Of a stretch of DNA of 64,000 bases, positions 11,426-23,470 are shown one piece after another. The position numbers and the translations under genes are program-made. Under the pieces are notes generated by a model. The model had not been told where the DNA came from and ran no database searches. It saw only the letters and a list, made by a program, of their open reading frames with translations. This DNA comes from Isoetes taiwanensis (Eukaryota; Streptophyta; Lycopodiopsida; Isoetales; Isoetaceae). The DNA is taken from assembly GCA_021234155.1 (NCBI GenBank), contig JAJEKV010000106.1, positions 3,295,167 to 3,359,166 on the forward strand, given 5' to 3'. Each line of letters starts with the position of its first letter. Position 1 is the stretch's first letter.

Positions 11426-11824
11426 TCTCTACTAAACTCAAAACATTTGGTGAAATTTCAATGCTCCAGTTTACTTCTCACCTTCATACATATTCAATCG
11501 TCTATGCTCTACGAACAAAAAGTACACAACATTCTAGACCAACATGTTTGAATTTTTATGATGGATATTCTTGGACATCTATGTTCTGCAACCCTACCCC
11601 TCAATGTAGAAGATTCTTGCTAGGTCTTGCAACACCAATAGTTGCAGTGGAAATGCCCAAATTGTTGTATATGAAAGACATGTGGTGAGAATGCAAATTT
11701 TGTGTTCCATTGTTGCTCTTATGATCTTCAAATGCAAATTTTCTTTGTCCAAAACTTTTCGTAGTATTAAACAACCACCTTTCAAATTTTTACTAGGCCC
11801 GGCAACGCCGGGCACCATAACTAG
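11426..11824 (+). mobile_element. Short non-autonomous Helitron-like element
   Basis: The right end has the Helitron signature: a perfect GC-rich hairpin GCCCGGC-AAC-GCCGGGC (11797-11813), then 7 nt, then CTAG (11821-11824) followed by T. A matching left end is TCTCTACTAAA at 11426, preceded by A, as expected for insertion between A and T with no target duplication. The 399-bp interior has no Rep/helicase coding capacity. The right end is strong; the left end is the best nearby candidate. Confidence 0.55.
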
Positions 11825-12640
11825 TCCTTCTTAATTATTAATTTCCTTAATCATAGGTTATTATCTTTAATGATTTAATTAACATAGCTAATTAAATCCC
11901 TTTTAGGTCAACCCCCTAGGTTACCATACCCCATGGTAGTGTATCTATACTGGGTGACGTGTCAATGTATTTATACATATACTGTATAATTACTTGGAAC
12001 GTCACAGATGTTTTAGAAAAGATGCACTATGAGACTTTTTCGCACGTCAATCTTTCCTCAAAATAGATGGTTTGGTCACTCGCATAGAGCTTAAATGCCA
12101 ACTCAGTTTGGTACTTGATCCCAGTAGGACAATAGAAATAAGTGGCAGGTGGATTTTTGACGCAGTTTCTAGGAAGGAAGGAAGGAAGGAAGGAAGTTAC
12201 TTTTATCGTCCACGGAGACCAATCGGTCTATGGGACCCAATACAAAAACGCAGCAAGCGGATTACTGCCCGGATTAAAAAACCCCCGCCCCGAAGGGTTT
12301 TCGAGGGAAAAACCGTGGCAGCAATCAGCCTGCTGACAAACTGTGCTAATCATATAAAATGCAGAAACATCCCAATATATACAGTCATGCACCACCCCCG
12401 TAGTGCCTAGTCAGCGGACAGCCAGGCGGGGGCAAAGGTGACCTCGCAGGTCCAGTACCTCCTGAATGTATGACCCCAGGGCACGTACTGACGGTGTGTT
12501 CATCAGCAAATGCAAGGGCACGTCCAGCCGTACTAAGGGAGCGTTGAGAATCTATTGGGATGATTATTGCAATTAGGTGCCAATCAGGAGCTACAAAATG
12601 CAATATACAAACTATATGAAATAGTCTCAGCTCGAGTGCC
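11825..12640. other. Non-coding stretch with GGAA microsatellite and repeat relic
   Basis: It contains a (GGAA)n run at about 12171-12195. At about 12268-12310 it contains the reverse complement of the hairpin block seen at 8036-8076 (here CCCGCCCCGAAGGGTTTTCG followed by AGGGAAAAACC). No gene is recognised. Confidence 0.5.
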
Positions 12641-13300
12641 ATCATCGGACTAGTCTATCAACAGTAGTGTGGGGGTGCACCAAGGATGTCCATTCTCTCC
12701 ATGTTATCTGGACTATACATTGATCAATTCAAAAGACTGGCTTGCTCAACATGGAGGTGGAAGGACCCAACTTGCCCATCACATTAGTAGGCAACTGATA
12801 TATGCAGACGATGCAGATATTTAACTCACACTCTTGCAAGTATGCAGCAACATCTAGATGCACTGAGTGCTTTATGCCAGAACTCTTGAAAGCTGTCAAC
12901 TTAGCCAACTTCACTTATCAAGGTCATAATGTGGAAGTAGTAGCAAATATACAAGTATCATAGAGTGTGCAGGTTGAAGGGCTTTATATGCCATGCAGAA
13001 CAATTGCCACAAAGCAGAGCTCTACATGACTGATCCCATTAGGCAAGTTGGTTCTCATATATGGAATGTAGGTATGTGGTTCAATGATGTTGCTTATCAC
13101 TTAAGAAAACTTGGAGCGCGTCTAAAAAGCCTTTCTGATGCAGCTTCTTGGATTCAAGTCCATGATTGTCTATCCAATTCTTCTCCAAGAGATAGGTCCT
13201 TACCTCTTTGATGTGCTGGTTTGGAACGACACACACTCTATTATCAGAAGGTGGTAAGTATGAGAGGTGATCGACTCCCAAACCTCGTCTACACAATGGC
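12640..13300 (+). mobile_element. Decayed LINE reverse transcriptase fragment
   Basis: Translation around 12668-12830 gives GVHQGCPFSPC, then LINSKDWLAQHGGG and RQLIYADDADI, separated by frameshifts and stops. QGCPxSPxLF and YADD are the palm motifs of non-LTR reverse transcriptases. Further decayed coding follows to about 13250. The element is 5'-truncated and inactive. It resembles the LINE split by the CACTA element to the right. Confidence 0.65.
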
Positions 13301-15100
13301 CATGGGTCTACAAAGTCTTAAAGCCTGTTGATAAAAGAAATGCACAGATTGATTCTCCATATAGAATCTGCAGGAACGGGAAAAACAATAAGGATCACAC
13401 ACATTTGAAGCAATATCTTGACACATACTTTCTTTGTAAGCTTTAGGATGCCATTACTTGGAGATGGTCAAGATGTCATACTACAAAATCTAGATCAATC
13501 TCACACTTGCCCATGGTCTACACTAATACCCGTTACAGTGTAGTGCATTCATCCGCACTGATGCACACCTCATTGAACAGGTAGACACTGATATAATCTT
13601 AGCTTGAATACCTACATAAATCATAGGAATATTTACCATAAATTAGTAGTCAAGGTCTTTTTTTAAGGAGCTTTCCACTCAACTGCGCCACTCATCTAGC
13701 AATATCGAGCTGGATATTAAAGATAATAAGGCATATCTAGCTTTAACATAATTGTAATGTCATCATCCATCAAACCAACTTGTAGCTCATTTCCTCGAGC
13801 CCTTGAAATATTTTTGGCCACTTCTCCCTCATACAAATGAACCACATTGCATCCCTCCAAATTCAGAATCTAGACTCCGAGACGGTTCCAGAAATTAAAA
13901 TTTGCACAAATCAGATAATTGATTCCAGAGATATTACCAATTGAAGTTTAGCTGCTATATATAGATGTCTACAAAACTTTAGCATTTTTAAATAAACCCT
14001 TGGCTTTGGCTTTGGCTTTGCCCTTGTCCACGTTTTTTTCTTCATGGTATGCTAGCTCTTTATGATTTTGCTTCATGCATAATCACTTTGGCCACTCTCT
14101 CAAACTCATTTGTTAGATGCTATCTTAAACTATATCAATTTCTTCTCTTCTCGGAAGCAACTGACCATGGTTTGAAAATATAGAGTTCCTCCCCTAAAAA
14201 TCCACCCATTTCTATTAAACTCCAGTCGTCTTAAAAAACAATCCGCAATTTTTTGACAAAAAAATAAAAACTTTTCAGAAAAATACACTAGAAAATGCAC
14301 TAACATCTATTTTTCTGGTAGCCTCAAATACCAAGTGGCATTTTTATTGGTTAGACATATTGCTATTTTTAAACCCTGCAATTGATCTCTGTTACATTGA
14401 ATACAACACTGAGGAACTCATTAACATCAAAAGTTAACCTGAAGATTACTACTAATGATGCCCAGCGTTGCTGGGCATTAGTTGAGAACATGTGTAGATG
14501 GAAGCATGTTCAGTTCAGACTCCTTTTTATAAATCTAATATAGTAGAAACCAAGCCCAGTGTTGCTGAGCTTTAAGAGGGTTTTCTGCATTTGACACCCT
14601 TCTCCCCCTTTGTCTTTTGCTTTATCCTGCATTTCTCGTTTTTCTCTCTTCTCATTTTTCGTACGCATTTTCTTTTTCCCCTCTCTCCTTTTTTTTTAAC
14701 CCCCTTCTCCCTCCCCTCCCCTTCCCTTTTTCCCTTTCCCTTTTTTTGACTGGCCTTTTTTTCCCTTGTCTGGGGGTGAAGTCCACAGTCCCATACTAGA
14801 TACTATTGCAGGAAACAGGTTTCTTGCCTCTTCAAAGGGGGGAATGTCACGGTATAAGCAAGATTAGGGAGACAAACATCACCCATACTGACCACCTTCT
14901 GAAAGTAGATGATATGGAAGTCCAGTTCGGCCCTTTAAAGGGGCAAGAAACATGTCTCTTGCAGTAAAATCGATATGAAACTATAGACTTTATTCCAAGT
15001 GCTTAAGCTAAGAAGGCCTTTTGCACCTAATCCAGGTTATTCTATGTTGGGGGTGGGGTTTTTTTTTTTGGAGGGGGGGGGGGAGGGGTGGAGATGGAAT
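13300..15100. other. Non-coding stretch: Helitron-type hairpin, pyrimidine tract, G-run
   Basis: No gene is seen. Items present: a perfect hairpin ATGCCCAGC-GTT-GCTGGGCAT at 14458-14478, the shape of a Helitron 3' end but without a clean CTRR; a weaker relative at about 14551; a strongly pyrimidine-rich tract at 14600-14760, which explains the 60-codon ORF there; and a G-rich run at about 15070-15090. Confidence 0.45.
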
Positions 15101-15396
15101 ATATTACTGGATCCCAAACCTTGCTCTCGTATAAGAGAACATGCTCTACCAAGGCCCTAAACAAGTGCGACTCATGGTCTCAAGCATACAACTCTGTTTT
15201 GTGAGTATTGTTGTGCATGGCATATAATGTCTTTAAGCACTGTGATGCGTAGCCACCTCCACATTTTGGCCCTGAGAAGTGAAGGAGGGAGGCCTTGGCT
15301 AGCACGAGGATGAAACAAGCAGCACTTTAGTCTTGGCTAAACTAACCCACATTCTAGTGAACTGGCAAAAAGTATCCAGAGCATCCAAATGGCATT
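15100..15396 (-). mobile_element. LINE reverse transcriptase, downstream part (split by the CACTA element)
   Basis: On the minus strand the sequence reads CHLDALDTFCQFTRM, then VSLAKTKVLLVSS and FTSQGQNVEVATHHS. This is the region just after the YADD motif in non-LTR reverse transcriptases. The upstream part of the same protein is at 34903-35215 on the same strand. The two halves are separated by the 19.5-kb CACTA insertion. Stops and frameshifts make it inactive. Confidence 0.7.
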
Positions 15397-15625
15397 CACT
15401 ACAAGAGGATGATGGTTTCGCATCGAAAAAATCGTCAGACAAATTGGATGGTTATGTCATGACAACTATCTTGACGATTAAATTCCTGACGTTATATCGT
15501 TAGGAGAAAATGTCAAACAAATCGTCAGAAATTAAACGTCACCAGTATTGTTAGAGAAATCATCAGAAAAATTGTCAGACTTATGTGTCAAGTTTAGCGT
15601 CAGACTTTGTCAGAAAAAACGTCAG
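15397..15625 (+). repeat. Left terminal inverted repeat and subterminal array of the CACTA element
   Basis: It starts CACTACAAGAG and continues with repeated TCGTCAGA / GTCAGA motifs (for example near 15430 and 15520). A 24-base T-run follows at 15629-15652. Such arrays are the transposase-binding regions of CACTA elements in known families. Confidence 0.75.
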
Positions 15626-15652
15626 AGCGTTTTTTTTTTTTTTTTTTTTTTT

Positions 15653-18555
15653 AATCATAACAATTGATTCAAAAAGTCTGTTTTGAATGAAATTTGTTGC
15701 ATTGAAAAGATCTTTTATAGACCTCTTCCATGGTGTATGATTGAATCAAGCTTGATTAAGTTATCTGGTTGAAAAGCATAACCTTCTGGCTGGCTTTAAT
15801 TATGGTTTATTCAGTGTAACCTCCATTGGAAAACCTCTCTGGATTAGTTACCTAGTAATTAACCTTTTGGTTTTATGAACTCTATGGATAAATGTAGGTT
15901 CTGTAAAAGATAATAATTATGATGGTCCCCTTAAACTTTGAATCGATAGAAGAGTTGACCACTCATTCTAAACCTTCCTCCCATTTAATTGCTTTGTAGA
16001 AGCTTTGTTTGGAAGTCACTATGTTGAAGTTTGGAAGACCCCTTGTCATGGTATCTCAAGTTTTAGTATCACTTTGCTCCTATTTCCATTCCATATTCAT
16101 CCTTGAACTTGCCCCTTGCTACATATTATACCATAGTCCCATAGCCATTAGTTCCATCCCTTGCTAGAGCATTGTACGTAAATCATCTTCCATTAGGTAG
16201 GGATCTTCCGACCTTTCCTATTACATATCATTAGCATTGGTCGATTACTCGTGTGCCCTGTGTTTGAATGCATCTGTACACCCCTTATCTGCTTTTGAGG
16301 TATACTTGGCTATGCCCCTAGGAATTACTAACTTGTAGGACCTTTTGAATTTCAAAGGCTTACAAGGCACAAAGGATTTCCATCTTTAGAGAGACACCCT
16401 TTAGATCATGAAAATTCTTGCTTATAAGAGGTAAAAAAGCACTTACCTTGAGATTTCTATGATCCATATATAGTGAACTAATATAAACCTAACGGTAAAG
16501 ATCTTATTAGACTTGGAATTTCTTATTTAGGGTTGTTATTGTTTTGTACTATATAAAATTAAATAGTGGACTATCGATCTTGGAACTATGAGCAGAAAAT
16601 TGCCTTGGAGCCTATTTAGATCTGTGTTGAACCATAGAAGGTGATGATCTTGTGTTGGCCTCCAAGTGCAACACACTAATCATTGGTCCTTGTTCAAGTT
16701 CTAGGTTTGAAGTTTGGAAGATCTTGGTAGGAAACATTGAAGTTAAGGTCAAGGAAGACTCACCCTTGAAGTCATTCAATGCATTCAAGGTCAAGCTTCG
16801 TAAGAGATGTCAAATTTGATTGAAGTCAAACTTGGTCAAGATGTGCACTAGGAGTCTCTGCATATTGAAGTTTGGAAGACATTTCATTTGAAGTTTGGAA
16901 GTCACTATGTTGAAGTTTGGAAGGCCCCTTGTCATGGTATCTCAAATTTTACACTTTGCTTCTTTTATTTTCATTCCCTATTCATTCTTGAACTTGTCCC
17001 TTGCTACATAGCAAAATTTCATAGCCATTATTTCCATCCCTACACCCAATATTTTTATCTCATGTTCACCATTTTGCCATTAATCCACTTCTTGAATTGA
17101 AACGCTCCTAGAGCGTTAAACACTCGAAATCAAACAAGAGAGAATAATGGAACTCAAATAATAAATATCTTTCTTTATAAAAATTCAGTAACAAGGATTT
17201 GTAATTCATCTCAGGTTACAACTCAAACTACGTAGGAATCTACGCATGACAACATCTCTACTATCACTCGTGCTCCCCTCGCTCGACAATCACGTAACTA
17301 CCATTTGAATTAATCTGTAAGAAATAAGAAAGAAGTGGTGGGGGTTAGTCCAGGGAAGGACTAAGTGGGTAAACCATTACCTTAACCTGAGGCAAATCGT
17401 TAGTCACATAGACAATAGGCACACAAATGTTAGTCACGCATAGAACATCTTCTTGTAACTTACTGTGATTCAGGGATGATCAATCCCTCACCCGGGTTCA
17501 CACGTATATCGTTCCGGACACGACTATACGTCCACATACCAATCACCTGGTATGCACGTTGCTTTACCACCCAGCCCTTCGGCAACGACAAAGGGGCGGG
17601 TTCTTTCATACAGGTTTATTCTTTAATGTTTTATTATATTTGCAAACACAAGTACAAAGAAGCAATAACAAAATAAAACATGTAAGCTTTTCGACAAACT
17701 ACTAAAGAAAAGAACAAACCAACAGAAACTCCAAAGATCCGGCTCCGGCTACCCACCAAAGAATCTTCCACGTACAGTCTTATCTGACCCCTGTCCACCT
17801 TTTATGCGATATCTCTCTAACCGTAAGGAGTTATGAGAGGTGCCACCCCAATTCTGAAACTAGACTCCGAGGGCTTTCCAGAATGCTTAAGATAGCTCCA
17901 TTCTGATAAACTTCGTCGAGTTATCATGTTTTAAAGTTTGCTCTTCTTTTATACTATCTGTCTTTTCTAAAATTAGAAAAATATCTTCTCCTATCCAATT
18001 ATAGGAAATATCTTCCTATTCTTACAAATTCTTATCTAGTTTATCTCCTCTAATCATAGATCTACTATTCTAGATCAGATATTACCTCTATTTTCCTCAG
18101 ATATCTACCGTACCTTAGTATAGACACATGTATTCAATTTGTTTCCAACCGTTGCAATTCTTTAAAAATATTCCTGACCTGAGGTTAAGAATAAAAATTA
18201 TTTACTTATGTATTACATGAATACTTTTGCCTAGACCAGTTTTGGGTTGCCCCTAGGGGGGCAAACCCTCGATTATGTGGATTTGTGATATATCCTAGGT
18301 ATATGCTGAAATAAACCTAGGATATGCTGGTGACTACTCCAAACCTACTCTTACCTGTAAACTGGCGGTCGCCATTGTTGCTGGGCGGCTGGTGTGGGAA
18401 CTGGTTAACTGGCACCACCATAGTTGTTCTGTATCTCCCAAGCATTAGAGCGAGGTTCATAAGCCTTCCCTTAGAGAAGGGGAAGGTGTTCTTAGAGCGA
18501 GATTTATGGAAATTGGTTATGGATATGTTGGTCAATCTGGAGGATAAGCTTCGAG
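15653..18555. other. Non-coding cargo with a ~150-bp dispersed direct repeat
   Basis: A segment starting GGAAGTCACTATGTTGAAGT at about 16010-16160 recurs at about 16897-17045 with small indels (TTGGAAG, CCCCTTGTCATGGTATCTCA, then TTCATCCTTGAACTTG-type sequence). The rest of this part of the CACTA element is AT-rich and without recognised coding sequence. Confidence 0.55.
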
Positions 18556-18559
18556 TGGA

Positions 18560-19070
18560 TCACTTTCTGCTTATGCACAAATGTTAGAGAAGCACTTGAG
18601 CTCTTCACCAGAATGCCTGAGCATGATGCTTTTTCTTGGAATACCATGATTGCTTCATATGCCCATTTGGGACAACCAAAGGAAGCCATGCAATTTTTTG
18701 AACAAATGCCCGGCCCAAACATATTTTCATGGAGTGCCTTGATTTCAGCCTTTACTCAGGTAGGCAAGATGGCAGAGGATTTAGAGCTTTTTAAATGAAC
18801 GCTAAGCATAGAGAACTGGAGAAGGCTATAAAAATTTTCAAACAAATGCCGGAATATGATATCACAACTTGGAATATCATGATTATAGCTTATGCTCAGA
18901 ATGGGAATATTGATGAAGCATACCGATCATTTCAAGAAATTCCAATAAAGAATTTGTCTTGGAATGCTATGATTTCTGCACTTGTTCAGGATGGGCACCT
19001 CAAATATGAAGAGAATCATCTCACTGCTTCAGACAGTCCCTGTGCAGCAATGCGAGCAGAACTGGGGTGA
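18560..19070 (+). pseudogene. Pentatricopeptide-repeat (PPR, PLS-type) fragment, frameshifted
   Basis: PPR proteins bind organellar RNA through tandem repeats of about 35 residues. About four repeats are readable: ELFTRMPEHDAFSWNTMIAS, FEQMPGPNIFSWSALISAF, FKQMPEYDITTWNIMIIAYA and FQEIPIKNLSWNAMISAL. The alternating lengths and the W-N-x-M-I pattern fit the PLS class. The first two repeats end at a TGA (18796-18798), and the next two are in another frame starting at 18795, so a frameshift breaks the array. No organellar transit peptide or C-terminal E/DYW domain is present. It is a short captured piece inside the CACTA element. Confidence 0.8.
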
Positions 19071-19516
19071 CCTTTTGGCGTTCCACTTGTTCATCCTCAT
19101 GGCTTGCCAAACAAAGCCAGCTTTTCTGGAGGCATATGAACCTGGATGGTCTGCTTTCTCAAGGTGGAGCAGAAGTGGGAATTGTGGAATCAGCGCAGCA
19201 TCCTCATTCATGCCATTGTAAGTCTTAATTCCAATCTCGATACATTGTGTTAGAGCATGACATGGGCATAATGCTGGAATGCACATCAATGTATGGTTGT
19301 TAGCAGGCATTTCATTCTCAACATTTGTAAGTTATAGTGGGCACGTAGCATATCATTTTGACTTTAGACCATCAAATAGTTCTAAGCCTGGGATGCTTTA
19401 TTCAATAGATATAAAATTTAGCAGTGCATTTTCTGAATGCACAAGTACTACTAATTAGCTGTTGCTAGTGGCATAGTAGTCGTTGTTTTGACACTTTGAC
19501 ACCCCTGCATTCACAG

Positions 19517-19845
19517 AATGGACTGCCAAAATCTGCCTCAAGTTGTTGGCCATAAAGTTGATATGAGTGGTCTTGCAAAAGCATCGTATACTGCTGGTGA
19601 TCGTGCTCAGGTATATGATGATGTTTTCTATTTTGCTGGCATTCAATCCTTTGTTTACTGCTGGTTCTTGCCTTGTTCAGTTTGAAGCAGCTGGAGGTTT
19701 TCAGCGATTCATTACAGAGAATTTTCATTTGGATAATGCTTCTGACAAAGAAAAGGAGCGGGCTTCAGAACGTCTTAAGAAACTTTATGATCAAGTTCTC
19801 AATGACTATATCGAAGATTTGCTGGCAAGTTCACAGCTTGATTGA
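19517..19845 (+). CDS. Two-exon fragment of an unidentified host gene
   Basis: Exon 1 (19517-19610) follows a good acceptor (cattcacag) and reads MDCQNLPQVVGHKVDMSGLA... to DRAQ, then a GT donor. Exon 2 (19681-19845) follows ccttgttcag and reads FEAAGGFQRFITENFHLDN, then a charged helix, ending at TGA. The 70-bp intron keeps phase 0. Clean splice sites and good coding character suggest the 3' end of a real gene. I do not recognise the family. It lies just after the PPR fragment inside the CACTA element and may be another captured piece. Confidence 0.45.
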
Positions 19846-22140
19846 TCCAGTAGAGCAAAGGAAGGTAAGGACATTGCTAATTCTTGCATTTTAACTTCAA
19901 AATAACTGCACTTTGATGCAACCAGCATTGCTGGATGTATTGTAATACTGTAGTCAACCAAGTTAGCATTATTTCTCAATCACCAAGATTATGTTAATAC
20001 CTTAAAGTGTCCCGAAGGGTAGCTCTATACATGTATATATGCCATCAGGATTAGTAACCTTGGCATATTAGAGTTTAGGCATCAATTGTCCATGGGACGA
20101 AGAGTCCAAGATTATTAGATTATATACATGGTTAGTGTACAACGGGTGATATAACCTGCCATGCATTCTACATAAAGTGGTGAAAGCATTATTGCACACT
20201 TAAGTTGTGTGCCTATATAGTCTATCAAAGCAGGAAAACAGGGTTTCCCTTAAGAGGCGAATATTCGCTAATATGCTATACTTAGGAATTTTTTGGTTTT
20301 TACTTACGAAGGTTAAGTGGAGTCCCTTTTACTATTTTGTTTTTGGATTCGCCTGCATTTCTATGAAAAAGATTGCCGCATCGAGCACAATTGCCCACTT
20401 ATGATGGCAAGATTGTAGATATTCGCCTAGGGTTCTACATCAGGTCTACAGATTTGGCTTTCAATCGCCACTATTTTTTGCTTGAAAGCAATCCATTCTT
20501 CTTGATGGTTGGTGGATTTTTGGTTTATATGTTTTGAAGTTCGTTAACAAGCATGTTTTTTATGTCTTTTTATCTCATTGAAAAGTCGACCTGTTATTGT
20601 TTTAGATTTTCATCAAAGCCTATTTGATTCTTTTTTGCCTCTCAACTCTAGATGACATATAAAAATTACTCTTGTGGTATGTATTTCTGTCTATTTTCGT
20701 GTTATGGAGTCCTTAAGTACAGTTCATGGTAGAGTTTCTACAATTTGCAGAGACTCGTGTGATTTTGCTGGAACCATTTTGGAAGGATGATTGAGGCCAG
20801 TCCTTAATTAGGTTTTGACACTTGCATCTGCCTTTGTATTCAAATACTTTTTCTGACTTGAATCTACTAAAGTTGTGCTATAGAATGTACTAAGCCGACC
20901 CACTTTGAAAAAAGCAGGGGGTGCAGTAGAGATTGCTAAAAGTATGCTTGTTATCATGAACATGTGTGCCCTCATCTAAGGTATGAAATCGTTGCTTTGT
21001 TCTTGTAGAAGTGAAGCTTTTTCTTTTGCTCATCTGAGATTTTAGAAGGATAACCCTAAGTCTAATATTTGGTCCGCCGGATGCTCCTCCAAATGCCATA
21101 TTCCCCACAAACCACCACCAATAACCATCTCTTTCCTTCTTGAAGTTGAAGAGGTTTTTGAAGTAGTCTTTGAAGGCAAAGTTTAATGCCTGAGTAGGAA
21201 ATTAGTGAATAATGTTGGGAGGTTTCCATGACAGATGGAAATACCTCCTTCATCGCGCATAGTCCTTTGGAAGCATTCAGATATTCCCATGCATGGTTCT
21301 GCAAGGCGACCTTGCTTAATCATTTCATCTTGGTTCTCTTTAAGCAACTTAACATGCTCAATTGGTGCAGCAATAGTTTTGGCACTAACCGCAGAAAGAA
21401 CATGTCAAAAAGTGGTTTGCTCCTTTCTCAGCAGGTGCAAGGAGTGGAATGCCAATGGCTTTAGTGCAGAAGCAACATGAAAAGTTTATCTGGCCATCTT
21501 TGTGTCATGAGAATTCTTTCTGCATGGCATATACTAGTAGATCATCATAATAAATTTTTGGGAGAACATGAGTTTGATCAGGAAGTTTTGATGATAGAAC
21601 TTGTCCTGAAAGCTTCTGGACCACACTTGTAAAGTTATAGCGATCTTCCATTTATAAAGCCTGAAAAGACCTGCTTAATGCTCTGAGAGTTCTTCCTTCA
21701 ACAACATTCTTCTGTAGTACACTACTGCAGCGTAATTCGTCTCATATAAATTTGTGAAGTCTTGATCCAAACTGTTGACGGTCTGTGTTGATGTGCATGA
21801 AACCATATTTAAATCAGTCCATTTAATAGTAATATCCTTTGTAGAAAACCATTAGAAGAAAATTGACTAAATATATCTTATTTTATTATTGACCAGGTTA
21901 CTGTTATATGCATTTATCATCTATATGTGAACTAAGCAGTCATAAGTTTCGAAGTAAGTGTCCACATGTAGTGGGGTATCTCTTCGCAAACACTTCCAAC
22001 ATCTAGGTATCTAGTAAAAAATGGTGTTCACCTGATTGATGGAAGTAAACCTACTAAACTATTCCACTCAAATTTTACTTTAAATTTGGATATGAAATGC
22101 CATTTTATTTGAAGATGCCAAACACGGGTTATAGACTAAC
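19846..22140. other. Non-coding stretch with nothing recognised
   Basis: Short ORFs only. ACCAGCATTGCTGG at about 19921-19934 is a weak hairpin that resembles the Helitron-type hairpins elsewhere in the window. Confidence 0.5.
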
Positions 22141-22189
22141 ACATGCTCTAAGATGATGGCTTACGATAAAATGATTTTCATCAATTGCA

Positions 22190-22864
22190 TTGGGGACTTT
22201 GGTAGCAGATGATCAGCTAGTTGGAAACTATGACATAATAGGCAAGAAAGTGTTGTTTTTAAGGCCCCACCTAGATGAATTCCTAGAATTTGTATTTGAA
22301 CACTTTGAAGTAGGAATATGGTCATTAATAGCTCCATGGAACCTATCAAGAGTAGTGGATAAAATGTTCACAGTGACGCAGATAAGGGACTTAAAATTCA
22401 CCTTTGATGGAAGCCATTGTTTGGAGCTGCCTTTCTGGATTGCAGCTTCTGAAGACAAACCTTTGTATCTGAAGCCAATTGAGTTTATATACGAGAAGTA
22501 TCCAGACAGGAATGAGAGCAACACACTAATAGTAGACGACTCCGAGTACAAGATGCTTTTTAATCCCAACGAAAATTGCATATGTCCACCTTCATGGCAA
22601 GAAAAAGATGTGGAAGACACAGGTCTCTTGACACTTTTGAAACCATGGCTAGAGGGTTTGTTGGTATGTAAAGCAGAACCCTTTACGCAATCCAACCGAC
22701 GTACTAACAACAGTTGTCTGGACGACAATGCTTTCAGAGGGCTACAGGAACAGAGATGGCATGTCCAAGCTATGGACAAGCTGCAAGAAAGGAACATACT
22801 GAAACAACAGAAAAGTATATACTGGCTTCACATCGACTGTGACCAGATTTTGAATGTAATTTAA
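22190..22864 (+). pseudogene. FCP1/NIF-like HAD phosphatase, C-terminal part
   Basis: Plant FCP1-like proteins of the HAD superfamily dephosphorylate phospho-serine targets such as the RNA polymerase II tail. The open frame shows family landmarks: LFLRPHLDEFLEFVFEHFEV with GIWS; KPIEFIYEKYPDRN; LIVDDSEYKMLFNP (the late acidic motif); and a final helical segment with DTGLLTLLKPWLEGLL. The N-terminal catalytic motif DxDxT should lie just before LVADDQL, but the sequence there reads FSSIALGTLV, without the two aspartates, and a TGA lies shortly upstream. The frame has no ATG start (first codon TTG). It is probably a captured or retroposed, catalytically dead fragment, though a missing upstream exon cannot be excluded. 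Confidence 0.65.
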
Positions 22865-23470
22865 TGTTAATATAAATCATGAACAACAGACTTGTATATA
22901 TTGGCTTCATATCTCCTGTGACCAGGTTGTAAATCTTGTGATATCTAATACAAGAGTTTTTGTCTCCATACATCGATCTACATGTTGCACTTTCTGCTTT
23001 GTTTCATGAATCAAAAGAAAAGCTATTGATATCCTTTATAACAGAAGAAGTTCACAGAATAGTTTAACTTCTTGATGCAACAATTGATTCTGATTTACAT
23101 TATGCTTGGAAACAGAAGATATTGTGTGATACTGAAATTGAAGTATCAAAATGCACTTCAGACTAAAAAATAAATAAATAAGAAAAAACTTGCAGCAATC
23201 GACTAGTTTTCTCAACATAACAGAAGATGATGGCAAATATGAAAGTTGCTTTGTACAGAACTTAGTCATGTTCACTCAACAATCTCAGATAGGCTTGATA
23301 TAAGCATGTCATGCACCTCTCGTGTGATCATATATGTTGTACGTGCCCCCTTCAATTTATGCTTGACCTGCTGCATGGTGAACTTTGCTCAAATTACAGA
23401 TTCAGCTGGTACCAATACTATTTTGTTATCCAACAACTTGTACTTGTGGTTTGTGCCTTGTAGCAGTTGA
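22865..23470. other. Non-coding stretch
   Basis: No coding or structured feature recognised between the FCP1-like fragment and the LINE. Confidence 0.5.

Noticed and set aside
14458-14478. Second complete Helitron
   Set aside because: The hairpin is perfect, but no CTRR terminus follows at the expected distance and no 5' end was found.
22228-22797. 189-codon minus-strand ORF
   Set aside because: Antisense shadow of the FCP1-like frame, with no recognisable protein features.
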